Origin: Phycisphaerales bacterium | GTDB lineage: Bacteria; Planctomycetota; Phycisphaerae; Sedimentisphaerales; Anaerohalosphaeraceae | DNA: 6,855 nt | NCBI GenBank assembly: GCA_003152975.1 | Contig: PMBP01000149.1 | Coordinates: 1-6,855, forward strand | Direction: 5' to 3' | In this document: positions 1-6,324 of the stretch, one piece after another | Position numbering within the stretch: position 1 is the stretch's first letter | How the letters are laid out: each line of letters starts with the position of its first letter | Translations under genes and position numbers: made by a program | The notes under the pieces: generated by a model | Told to the model about the DNA's origin: nothing | Seen by the model: only the letters and a program-made list of their open reading frames with translations | Databases searched by the model: none

Positions 1-62
1 TCCCGGGGGGGTTGCCCTAAAACCTCGAAACACCCCCTGTCGGCCAAACGATAACAGATTTT

Positions 63-91
63 TTGACATTCCAAAGCAATAAGGGTACAAT
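63..91 (+). promoter_or_regulatory. sigma70-type promoter upstream of the NfeD-like pair
   Basis: A perfect -35 hexamer TTGACA lies at 63-68 and a near-consensus -10 hexamer TACAAT at 86-91, separated by exactly 17 nt. Transcription would be expected to start near 97-100. This would drive the first protease-like gene and, because the intergenic gap is only 41 nt, probably the second as well. The position also argues against the ATG at 108 as the start codon, since the leader would be only about ten nucleotides. No operator-like dyad was recognised around it. The match is by eye; no start site has been mapped. Confidence 0.75.
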
Positions 92-137
92 CATCGTATA
101 GAATATAATGGTAATTCCTGGCATGGGAACACGGACG

Positions 138-1325
138 ATGATTCGATGGATGGGATGGATTCTGGCTTTTGTCCTGACGGTTAGCACGACCGTTGCGGAC
201 ACTTTTATCCCCAAATCCGGCGGAACGGCCCTTCACGGATACCTCACCAGCCATACAGACGGGCAAAAAACCGTCGTCATAACCCAGGAACAGGGCCAAC
301 TATCGGTCAATCTGTCGGATTATAAAATCCAGCCCGACTCCCGGGGTCGGCAGCCGCACATCGGCCTGATTTCTCTTCCCGGAGAAATCGAGTTGGAAAC
401 GGAGACGACCGCCTTTGAAAAGGCGGTGGTCGAAGAGGCGGATTGCGGCCCGCTGTGTCTCATCATTGAAATCGATTCTCCCGGAGGACGGGTCGATCTG
501 GTCAAGCGGATGTGTTCGGCCCTGTCGTCCGTCAAGTACTGCCCGACCGTGGCCTATGTCCGCGGCGGCAAGCACGGCGGGGCCTATTCGGGCGGAGCGG
601 TGGTTGCTGTGGCCTGCTCGAAGTTGTACATGGCCAAAGACACGGCCATCGGCGCCGCCAGCATGATCATCCATACCGATAAAACCGGTCCGGTGGATCT
701 CAAGAAGGTTCTGGGGGAAGAGGTCGGAGAGAAGATGAATTCGGCGTGGCGCAACTATGTCGGGTCGCTGGCCGAACTGAACAACCGCCCCGGCCTGCTG
801 GCCAAGGCGATGGTCGATAAGGAAATCGCCGTCGTCGAGATCCTGCACAACGGAAAACGGCAATTTGTCGAACCGTTCAACCAGCAGACCGGCGACAAGA
901 TCGTCAAGACCTGGTCCCGGAAGGGCACACTACTGACGCTCACGGCGATGGAGGCGGTCCAGTGCGGAATCGCCGACGGTATCGCGGCATCCCGGGACGA
1001 CCTGCTCAGCGCGATGAAGGCCCCGTCGGTCCCGATCCAGGAAAACGGCCGGATGGCCGAGGCCCGCAAACAATTCGAGGATATCCTCAAGCGGTTCAAA
1101 AAAATCGACGACTCCCTGGACCTTCGGATGAAGCAACTGGGAACTTTTTCCAACACCGTTCCCCGGGCCCAGGTTCTCAAGACCTTCCAGGGAGTCCTCC
1201 AGGAAATCCGGGCCCTGATCCGCATGGTCCAGACCTGTCCGGACCTGCCCTACTCGCAGGAGGATCTTCAGGCCGCACTGAATGCCGTGCAGGCCCAATA
1301 CGACGCGATTCGAATGGCACGATAG
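138..1325 (+). CDS. Exported NfeD/SppA-like (ClpP-class) serine protease, putative Ser-Lys dyad
   Basis: This 395-residue protein belongs to the ClpP/crotonase-fold proteases of the SppA/NfeD type, which cleave peptides in or near the membrane. Residues 1-20 form a signal peptide (MIRWMGWIL... hydrophobic core, TVA before D21). A short 'DTF...HGY' N-terminal segment follows, then the protease domain at about 75-295. It contains IDSPGG (112-117), GGAYSGG with candidate nucleophile Ser151, IGAAS (171-175), and Lys199 in a helix reading EKMNSAWRNYVGSLAE, which resembles the NfeD lysine helix. LLTLTAMEAVQCGIADGI (265-282) is also typical of NfeD proteins. The membrane and OB domains of full-length NfeD are absent; residues 305-392 are instead helical and charged. 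In-frame ATGs also exist at 108 and 123. The start at 138 is preferred because it places the signal peptide at the N-terminus, gives a sensible leader length after the promoter and has a GGGA about 9 nt upstream. It forms a tandem pair with the next gene. Substrate unknown. Confidence 0.82.
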   Translation: MIRWMGWILAFVLTVSTTVADTFIPKSGGTALHGYLTSHTDGQKTVVITQEQGQLSVNLSDYKIQPDSRGRQPHIGLISLPGEIELETETTAFEKAVVEEADCGPLCLIIEIDSPGGRVDLVKRMCSALSSVKYCPTVAYVRGGKHGGAYSGGAVVAVACSKLYMAKDTAIGAASMIIHTDKTGPVDLKKVLGEEVGEKMNSAWRNYVGSLAELNNRPGLLAKAMVDKEIAVVEILHNGKRQFVEPFNQQTGDKIVKTWSRKGTLLTLTAMEAVQCGIADGIAASRDDLLSAMKAPSVPIQENGRMAEARKQFEDILKRFKKIDDSLDLRMKQLGTFSNTVPRAQVLKTFQGVLQEIRALIRMVQTCPDLPYSQEDLQAALNAVQAQYDAIRMAR

Positions 1326-1353
1326 CCAAAAAGATACCAGGTTCGACCGATCT

Positions 1354-1359
1354 AAGGAG
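1354..1359 (+). promoter_or_regulatory. Shine-Dalgarno site fixing the start of the second NfeD-like gene
   Basis: AAGGAG sits 7 nt before the ATG at 1367. This decides the start: the same frame is open back to an ATG at 962, but that extension overlaps the previous gene out of frame and has no comparable ribosome binding site. Confidence 0.85.
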
Positions 1360-1366
1360 AATAGAA

Positions 1367-2896
1367 ATGACTCGAAACCTATTGTTCCATACGGCATGGA
1401 TTGCGGTGTTGGGGTGCATGGCCTCCGGAGACACCTTCACCCATCGAACCGACGGCAAGAGCTTTCATGGATATGCCACACAGAAAACCAATCGCGAACA
1501 AACGATGGTCTTCAACTCCGATGCCAACAAGTTCGAGCCCACCAACCTGGCCGAGTATGACATCGTCTATAACAAGGAAGGACGCAAGACCATCGTCAGC
1601 GTCATCCCGATTCAACTGCCGGAAATCCTGATCTCCGAGGCCGTCGCCAAGGAGGTGGCCGACCAGATCGTCATGGCCTCCAACAACGGTCCTTGGATGC
1701 TCATCGTGGACATCGACAATCCCGGCGGCACCGGTGAATATATGAAAATCATCAGTTCGGTCATCGCCGGCACCTCCAACTGTCCGGTGGTGGCCTATAT
1801 CAGCGGCGGTAAATACGGCGGCGCCTATTCGGCCGCGGCCCTATTGGCCCTGTCCTGCAAGAAGATTTACATGGCCCCGAACGCCACTCTGGGGGCGGTT
1901 TGTCCGATCGTGGTCCCGTCCGCCGACCTGCCCTCCGACCAGAATCCGCTCCAGATGTTCAGCCCCCCCACCCTGGCGGCCTACCGAAGTTACGCGGCAT
2001 CCCTGGCTCGCCAGGCCGGACGAAACGAGATTCTGGCGATGGCCCTGGTCGATCCGGAACTGGAAATCATCGAGATTAAGAGTGTGGACGGGAAGCAATC
2101 GTTCATTGATCGCCAGGACCGCCAGCCGACGGAGACCATCGTTCGTTCCTGGACCCGGGCCAAAAAACCCGATGACAAGGTTCCGGCCAAGACACCGCCA
2201 ACCACCAGCCAGACCGCCGCGGGGCTTTTGTCGCTGACCTCCCAGGACGCACTGGCCGCTAAGATGATCGACGGAATCGCCGGTTCGGTTGCGGATATTC
2301 TCCAGACGCTGGACGCCGCCGACGCCCAGATCGCCGAGAACCACAGTATCGATCAGGTGATCAAACGGTTCCAGGCCAACAAAAAGACCGTCAACGGAGC
2401 CATGGCGAATATCGAGATCCTCCAAAAGCGGGCCGACGAACTCCATAAAAATATCCAGGAGGTCGAAGAGCAGATTCGGACCGGAACCCTGACGCGGGAA
2501 TACAATCGCGGGAGTACCGAGTATCAATCCGGTTACACCCGGTCCGACTCCCAGGCCCGTCGGCAGGAATTGGAGCGACAGCGCGAAGGTCGTCAATATC
2601 AAAACCCCCTCGGCAATCGCACCCAGCGGCCGTATGGCCTTCGTGAAGGCGAACGGATTACGACCGATGTCCCGACGATGCCGGTCGCCCAGTTGGTTGC
2701 GCAACTCAACGAGGTTCTGAATAACCTGACGCGGGAGTACCGGCGGGTAATCTCGTTGGCCCAACGGTATCCCGGCACGCTGCCGCCGGATATCACCCTC
2801 CCCATACTGCAGCAGAAGCTGGATGCAACCACGGCTCAGCAAAACGATATTCGCCGCCGGTATTATGATCCCGGAATAACCGGAATGACCCGGTAA
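1367..2896 (+). CDS. Exported NfeD/SppA-like paralog lacking the dyad lysine (possible pseudoprotease)
   Basis: This 509-residue protein is a paralog of the preceding gene product. Shared blocks are GDTF...HGY near 21-36, IDNPGG (116-121), CPVVAYISGGKYGGAYS (139-155), KKIYMAP (165-171), the helix AAYRSYAASLARQAGRN (204-220), LLSLTSQDALAAKMIDGI (287-304), and a helical C-terminus. The candidate nucleophile Ser155 is kept. The residue aligned with Lys199 of the first protein is Pro201, and no lysine occurs between residues 166 and 238, so a normal Ser-Lys dyad looks absent. Relative to the first protein it has a Pro/Thr-rich insert (about 265-285) and an Arg/Gln/Tyr-rich insert (about 370-435) after a likely coiled coil (325-372). 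The leader ends either with signal peptidase I cleavage near ASG/D22, matching the cleavage point of the paralog, or as a lipoprotein at Cys17 (weak lipobox VLGC). It lies 41 nt after gene one with a strong ribosome site, so co-transcription is likely. A structural or regulatory partner of gene one is one possibility. Confidence 0.8.
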   Translation: MTRNLLFHTAWIAVLGCMASGDTFTHRTDGKSFHGYATQKTNREQTMVFNSDANKFEPTNLAEYDIVYNKEGRKTIVSVIPIQLPEILISEAVAKEVADQIVMASNNGPWMLIVDIDNPGGTGEYMKIISSVIAGTSNCPVVAYISGGKYGGAYSAAALLALSCKKIYMAPNATLGAVCPIVVPSADLPSDQNPLQMFSPPTLAAYRSYAASLARQAGRNEILAMALVDPELEIIEIKSVDGKQSFIDRQDRQPTETIVRSWTRAKKPDDKVPAKTPPTTSQTAAGLLSLTSQDALAAKMIDGIAGSVADILQTLDAADAQIAENHSIDQVIKRFQANKKTVNGAMANIEILQKRADELHKNIQEVEEQIRTGTLTREYNRGSTEYQSGYTRSDSQARRQELERQREGRQYQNPLGNRTQRPYGLREGERITTDVPTMPVAQLVAQLNEVLNNLTREYRRVISLAQRYPGTLPPDITLPILQQKLDATTAQQNDIRRRYYDPGITGMTR

Positions 2897-3048
2897 TCAA
2901 TCCCGGAAAACACTTGTTCGGCACAAGCTCGGGCCCTCCGCGGTCGGTCCGATAATGTCTCCTGGCACAAGGATGACTTCCCCAACGGCTAATCCCCGAA
3001 TGACTCTGTTGTTTTGTATGCTTTACACAGAGCAACCGGGGAGATATT
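2897..3048 (+). other. Intergenic region before the FliS-like gene
   Basis: These 152 nt separate the protease pair from the FliS-like gene. The only recognisable element is the ribosome site next to the TTG at 3049. A five-base hairpin (CTTGT 2913-2917, ACAAG 2923-2927) has no T-run and is too weak to call a terminator. Partial matches to sigma28 and sigma54 elements were seen but do not meet the consensus. I see no convincing promoter, so whether the FliS-like gene is read through from upstream is undecided. Confidence 0.5.
3038..3043 (+). promoter_or_regulatory. Shine-Dalgarno site supporting a TTG start
   Basis: GGGGAG lies 5 nt before TTG at 3049. An in-frame stop at 3001-3003 limits how far the protein could extend upstream, and no ATG or GTG with its own ribosome site lies between that stop and the TTG. 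Confidence 0.65.
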
Positions 3049-3375
3049 TTGCCGACGACCGAACACGGACAACTCTTTCTTCGCCTGTATGCCAATGCGA
3101 TTCGATGCCTGAATCAGGCCGCCGAGGCCTGGCAGATCGATCGCGCCGAGAACGCCCTCGGCGCGTTGCGTCAGGCCGTCGAAATCCTGCGGGAACTGGA
3201 TGCCGGCGTGGACCTGCCCAGCGGCCGACAAACCGCCGCCGACCTTCACCGGATCTACGGATTTCTGATCGAGCAGATTGACCGCGTAGAAAAGACCGGG
3301 GATCTGTTCCTGTTGCGGGAAATTACGGGCCTTCTCGAAGAACTCCACCTGAGTTGGAAGGCCATCACCTGTTGA
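3049..3375 (+). CDS. fliS: FliS-like flagellar export chaperone
   Basis: FliS is a small cytosolic all-helical chaperone that binds the C-terminus of flagellin and prevents early polymerisation before export. The 108-residue product shows the family pattern in order: FLRLYANAIRCLNQA (10-24, compare family LMLYDGAIRFLxQA), a second helix with AVEILRELDAGVD (43-55), DLHRIYGFLIEQI (65-77, compare NLxxLYDYMxxxL), and LLREITGLLEELHLSWKAI (88-106, compare the EVxxLLxELRxTWKEA ending). The start is TTG with a good ribosome site. Usual FliS proteins are about 125-135 residues; here the N-terminal tyrosine-containing segment that normally precedes LYDGAI is nearly absent, leaving only nine residues. 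No other flagellar gene is in the window, so the gene appears as an orphan. It converges on the metallopeptidase gene with a 42-nt gap. The family call is from remembered consensus, not a search. Confidence 0.78.
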   Translation: MPTTEHGQLFLRLYANAIRCLNQAAEAWQIDRAENALGALRQAVEILRELDAGVDLPSGRQTAADLHRIYGFLIEQIDRVEKTGDLFLLREITGLLEELHLSWKAITC

Positions 3376-3417
3376 AGCGAAATTATAACCCCTAATTATC
3401 CTCTTTCCCTGTGATAG

Positions 3418-4623
3418 TCAGGGAACGCTCGGCCCCACGATCCACGGATTGTCGGACAGGGCCTGAACATTGGAGGCCGCCAGTTGCAGGACCGAACTGG
3501 GAATCGGCTGGTTGCCTTCCACCGGCATAAACAAGTGGTTGATGTGATCGAATCCCCGCTCCATCAGATCCGTCGATTGTCCCGAGTGGACCATGCCGAA
3601 CACATGCCCCAGTTCGTGCAGCGACGCCCCCAGTCCCGTCGCGCAATTGGCCCAGAAGGTTCCCCGCAGGGCGCTGTCGTCGTACAGGCCGAAATCCGAC
3701 ACCACTCGCACATCTGAAAACCGTGAAACGATTTCGTCGAGCGATTGCGGCCAGGTGTGCAGGTTCCCGCTGCCGTATAGCGCCAGGTTCCCCCCGCCCA
3801 GCGCCGTGTGGGCGATCACCTTTCGCGTGCCGGAGTCGAATTGCGTCATCGACAGGAAGGCCAGATATTTACGGTCCGAAAACGCCGGATCCGTCTTTTG
3901 CAGGTATTGGTACAGCTCCAGCCAGATCTGCAGGCCCGCCATCGTATGGAGCTGCCGCGTGGTCAGCGGCAATTGGACAATGCCGACATCGACGGATCCG
4001 TCGGGATTGCACTCCAGGCAGAAACTTTTTCGCGGCTGGCCGGCGTTGTGCAGCAGTTCGGCAATCGCCGTCTGTTGCATCCGCCCCGCCGTCGCGATCC
4101 GCCGCACCGCGCTGACCTGATCGCAGGGCTCGCCCGGCGGGGCCTGAAACGAACCATCCCCATCCGACGACAGCACATATAGCAACCGCAGCCGCCGGGT
4201 GTTCTGAGCGGGGGAATACCGTATCCGAATTGCCGTATCGGGATGATTCGGGGCGGTGAGACGAATATCATTATCGCCCGGATTGAGCTGGACCATCGCC
4301 CGATAGAACGATTCGGCCGCCGGCCAGTTGCGGGATTGCCCCGGAAGCGTCACCGTGACCTTCGACGGTTTACCCGTCGCCCGGCCGGAGATCACCAGCA
4401 ACGGATAGCCCACCACCTCGCCATCGGACAGATTGGCCACCTGAATCGTCGGAGCCGCGTCAACCGGCGGCGCGGTCGGCTCGACGGGTTTTGTCTCCTG
4501 CCCCCCCGCCGCCGGCGGATTCGGTTGCGTCGAAGGTCGGGTCAAGGGGCAATACGGCCGAATCGCGTAACCGGCGATCACCCCCAACGCAACGATCATC
4601 ACTACAATCCAACGACGCATCAT
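3418..4623 (-). CDS. Membrane-anchored metzincin-like zinc metallopeptidase
   Basis: The 401-residue product begins with a single hydrophobic segment (about 5-21, WIVVMIVALGVIAGYAI), which is a signal anchor or uncleaved signal peptide. A Pro/Thr-rich linker follows (about 25-58), then an Ig-like stretch containing VANLSDGEVVGYPLLVISGR (62-81), then the peptidase domain. The zinc site is HELGHVFGMVH (336-346): His336, His340 and His346 would bind zinc and Glu337 would be the catalytic base. Met354 in DLMERGFD (352-359) is a good Met-turn candidate, as expected in metzincins. The order of N-terminal 'NLSDGE...GYPLLVISG', HELGH and 'MxRGF' resembles the uncharacterised fungal YIL108W-type peptidase family (Pfam Metallopep as I recall); that family assignment is tentative, while the zinc motif is clear. 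The protein probably acts outside the cytoplasmic membrane. The start is one of two adjacent ATGs (4623 or 4620); the ribosome site is weak. About 99 nt separate it from the upstream cupin gene, and no promoter was recognised there. Confidence 0.8.
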   Translation of the reverse strand: MMRRWIVVMIVALGVIAGYAIRPYCPLTRPSTQPNPPAAGGQETKPVEPTAPPVDAAPTIQVANLSDGEVVGYPLLVISGRATGKPSKVTVTLPGQSRNWPAAESFYRAMVQLNPGDNDIRLTAPNHPDTAIRIRYSPAQNTRRLRLLYVLSSDGDGSFQAPPGEPCDQVSAVRRIATAGRMQQTAIAELLHNAGQPRKSFCLECNPDGSVDVGIVQLPLTTRQLHTMAGLQIWLELYQYLQKTDPAFSDRKYLAFLSMTQFDSGTRKVIAHTALGGGNLALYGSGNLHTWPQSLDEIVSRFSDVRVVSDFGLYDDSALRGTFWANCATGLGASLHELGHVFGMVHSGQSTDLMERGFDHINHLFMPVEGNQPIPSSVLQLAASNVQALSDNPWIVGPSVP

Positions 4624-4682
4624 CTGCTCAGGCCTTCGACCTTAAGACTTGTTCAAATCCCAAACATGAGCCAGGCAATGAG

Positions 4683-4707
4683 ACCACCGATCCCATTGTC
4701 CGGCGGT
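4683..4707 (-). terminator. Hairpin downstream of the cupin gene, possible terminator
   Basis: On the minus strand ACCGCCG (4707-4701) can pair with CGGTGGT (4689-4683), giving seven pairs including one G-U and an 11-nt loop; a further G-U pair can close the loop. The wobble pairing works only in minus-strand RNA, the direction in which the cupin gene ending at 4723 is transcribed. There is no T-run after it, so a simple intrinsic terminator is not established; it could instead protect the 3' end of the transcript or be chance. Confidence 0.3.
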
Positions 4708-4722
4708 TGATTGCATTTCCTA

Positions 4723-5400
4723 TCAGAGCTTTGCTTGCGGGTGGCTGAATCGCAGGCCGTCGCCGTCGTGGTAGGTGGCGTATTCGGTCACGATAGCGCC
4801 TTCGGGCCCGGCCTTCATCCAGTGCCACTGCTCCGGACCGGCCAGCATCCCGACCTGGCCCGGCAACAGGAGCTGTTCATTGCGGGCCTTGCAGCATTCC
4901 CGATGTGTCGGCGGAATTCGCTCCTCGACTCCCACGGTCGCAGGGCCTTCTCCGTAAATATGAATCGACCCGTGCCGCACATGCCAGGCCTCCAGCTTGG
5001 GGCCGGCCTTGGCAGTCTTGAGGTGGCGATGTTCGGGGATCGACTGGCCCGGCAGCAGGTAGATTTCATGGCCGAAGTAGTTGTGCTCGAGGTTGTTGAC
5101 CCAGAAGATGCCGGCCATGCCGATCTCGGTGAACTTGCTGATTCCGAAATCTACCGACCAGAACTCATCGGTCCGAAGGCGATCGGGGATCGGATATTTG
5201 AACGAGTCCATCATGGCATAATAGGATTTTTTGGCCACCTCGGCGTTGAACTTGCCGTCGGTGTAGTAAAAATTGTTTTCGTGGGTCTGAAATTTCGGTT
5301 TTGATGCCATCGAACAGGTCTCCTGGTTGCCGCAGCCGCCGGAAGCGACCACCACCGCGCCGATCGCCCCGCCGATTAATTGCCGCCGATTTAATTCCAT
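4723..5400 (-). CDS. Tat-leader cupin protein, D-lyxose isomerase-like
   Basis: The 225-residue protein has a double-stranded beta-helix cupin core. Candidate metal ligands are His124 and His126 (PEHRH), Glu137 (KLEAWH) and His193 (EQWHW), with LLPGQ motifs at 115-119 and 178-182. The pattern and the KxExWxVRxG stretch resemble D-lyxose/D-mannose isomerases of the cupin type, which interconvert aldose and ketose using a divalent metal. Compared with those, there are about five extra residues between HxH and Glu. The N-terminus MELNRRQLIGG...ASGGC looks like a twin-arginine leader (RRQLIG) ending at a lipoprotein-like Cys23; a cytosolic isomerase would not need this. Met31 provides a second possible start with its own ribosome site, giving a leaderless 195-residue form. 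The gene lies 30 nt after lsrF and is probably co-transcribed with it and dhaL, which favours a sugar role, but the reaction and substrate are inferred. Other cupin functions remain possible. Confidence 0.7.
   Translation of the reverse strand: MELNRRQLIGGAIGAVVVASGGCGNQETCSMASKPKFQTHENNFYYTDGKFNAEVAKKSYYAMMDSFKYPIPDRLRTDEFWSVDFGISKFTEIGMAGIFWVNNLEHNYFGHEIYLLPGQSIPEHRHLKTAKAGPKLEAWHVRHGSIHIYGEGPATVGVEERIPPTHRECCKARNEQLLLPGQVGMLAGPEQWHWMKAGPEGAIVTEYATYHDGDGLRFSHPQAKL
5320..5324 (-). promoter_or_regulatory. Internal Shine-Dalgarno site before Met31 of the cupin
   Basis: On the minus strand AGGAG lies 9 nt before an in-frame ATG at 5310-5308 (Met31). It falls inside the leader-coding region (residues NQETCS) and could allow translation of a form lacking the Tat-like leader. 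It could also arise by chance from the codons for Gln-Glu. Confidence 0.4.
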
Positions 5401-5406
5401 GGTTAT

Positions 5407-5411
5407 CTCCT
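5407..5411 (-). promoter_or_regulatory. Shine-Dalgarno site for the full-length cupin start
   Basis: On the minus strand AGGAG (within TAGGAGATAACC) lies 6 nt before the ATG at 5400-5398. It supports the start that includes the twin-arginine leader. Confidence 0.75.
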
Positions 5412-5430
5412 ACTGGTTCTCTCTTTCAGG

Positions 5431-6324
5431 TTATTTCTTACGGGCCCGCTCGCTCTTGAGGTCGTTGAACATCGCAAAGGCCTTCTGCGGCGTCAGCATC
5501 TCATGCACGACGGCATGGACTGCCTGCACCATCGCCACGGGGTCTTCGGCCAAAAAGATGTTGCGGCCCATATCCACGCCCGCCGCCCCCTGATCTACGG
5601 CCTTATACGCCATCTCCAGGGCCTCCAGTTCGGGTAATTTTTTTCCTCCGGCGATCACGACCGGGATCGGGCAGCCCGCCACCACCTCGTCAAAGCCCTG
5701 CTCGCAAAAATAGGTCTTGACGAAATGGGCGCCCAATTCTGCGATCACACGCGTGGCTAATCCCAGGTAACGGCTGTCGCGGGTCATCTCCCGCCCGACC
5801 GCCGTAACTCCGAGCGTCGGCATGCCGAAGGCGTTGCCCTGATTGATCAGGTACGCCAGATTCGTCAGCGTCTCCTTCTCGAACGGCCCGCCGATATACA
5901 CCTGCGTGGTCACCGCCGAGGCATTCAGGCGAATGGCCTCTTCGACCGTCACGCCGATCACCTCGTTGGACAGCTCTTTGAGGATCGTCGCACCGGTGCT
6001 GCACCGCAGGACCACCGGCTTGTTGGTCGTCGGCGGAATGCAGGTCCGCAGGGCACCGCGCGTACCCATGAGGCAATCAACATACGCGGCCAGCGGCGCG
6101 ATCGCCAGGTCCATTCGCTCCAGGCCGGAGGTCGGCCCCATGATATACCCGTGATCGAAGGCCAGCATGACTGTCCGGCCAGTCTTCGGGCTGAAGATCC
6201 GGCTGAGCCGGTCCTTCATCCCCCAGTCCAGGTGCCCGCTGCCCTTGAGAAAGTACCCTTCGGTTTTTTGCGGAACACCGACGGAAAATTCTTTCGTCTC
6301 GACACTCGAATCCTTATCCGGCAT
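5431..6324 (-). CDS. lsrF: LsrF-type class I aldolase/thiolase (3-hydroxy-5-phosphonooxypentane-2,4-dione thiolase)
   Basis: LsrF is a cytosolic Schiff-base enzyme of the class I aldolase family. In enteric bacteria it transfers an acetyl group from the AI-2 breakdown product 3-hydroxy-2,4-pentadione-5-phosphate to CoA. The 297-residue product matches remembered E. coli LsrF closely along its whole length: LDWGMKDRLSRIFSPKTG (32-49), TVMLAFDHGY (51-60), GPTSGLERMD (63-72), NKPVVLRCS (101-109), RLNASAV...QVYIG (132-145), HFVKTYF (200-206) with Lys203 at the position of the E. coli catalytic lysine, VIAGGKKLPE (223-232) and GAAGVDMGRNIF (246-257), which would bind phosphate. The start at 6324 has AAGGAG 9 nt upstream and agrees with the E. 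coli N-terminus. The gene overlaps the end of dhaL by 11 nt, indicating translational coupling. No lsr transporter, lsrG, lsrK or lsrR is visible, so the physiological substrate could be AI-2 phosphate or another ketose phosphate. Confidence 0.93.
   Translation of the reverse strand: MPDKDSSVETKEFSVGVPQKTEGYFLKGSGHLDWGMKDRLSRIFSPKTGRTVMLAFDHGYIMGPTSGLERMDLAIAPLAAYVDCLMGTRGALRTCIPPTTNKPVVLRCSTGATILKELSNEVIGVTVEEAIRLNASAVTTQVYIGGPFEKETLTNLAYLINQGNAFGMPTLGVTAVGREMTRDSRYLGLATRVIAELGAHFVKTYFCEQGFDEVVAGCPIPVVIAGGKKLPELEALEMAYKAVDQGAAGVDMGRNIFLAEDPVAMVQAVHAVVHEMLTPQKAFAMFNDLKSERARKK

Noticed and set aside
108..137. Upstream starts at 108 and 123 for the first NfeD-like gene
   Set aside because: The ATG at 108 would leave a leader of only about ten nucleotides after the promoter, and both starts place extra residues in front of a normal signal peptide. 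They cannot be fully excluded.
962..1366. N-terminal extension of the second NfeD-like protein
   Set aside because: The extension overlaps the first gene in another frame, is Gly/Pro/Arg-rich like a shadow frame, and would bury the leader peptide; the ATG at 1367 has AAGGAG at ideal spacing.
2507..2743. Repeated 13-mer CGCGGGAGTACCG at 2507-2519 and 2730-2742
   Set aside because: The two copies are read in different frames of the same gene and have no flanking similarity, so chance in Arg-rich coding DNA is the simplest explanation.
1841..2842. Long open frame of 333 codons on the minus strand
   Set aside because: It lies entirely antisense to the second NfeD-like gene, its translation shows no recognisable motif, and long antisense frames are common in GC-rich coding DNA.
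2913..2927. Small hairpin (CTTGT / ACAAG) after the second NfeD-like gene
   Set aside because: Only five pairs, with no T-run afterwards; too weak for a terminator.
2948..2955. Sigma28-like -10 element TCCGATAA before the FliS-like gene
   Set aside because: It matches seven of eight consensus bases, but no TAAA-like -35 is found at the right distance.
2963..2978. Sigma54-like element (TGGCAC, 5 nt, TGACT) before the FliS-like gene
   Set aside because: The -24 half is good but the invariant GC of the -12 half is AC.
3376..3417. AT-rich dyad (AATTA / TAATT) between the convergent genes
   Set aside because: The stem is very short and AT-only; not a credible bidirectional terminator.
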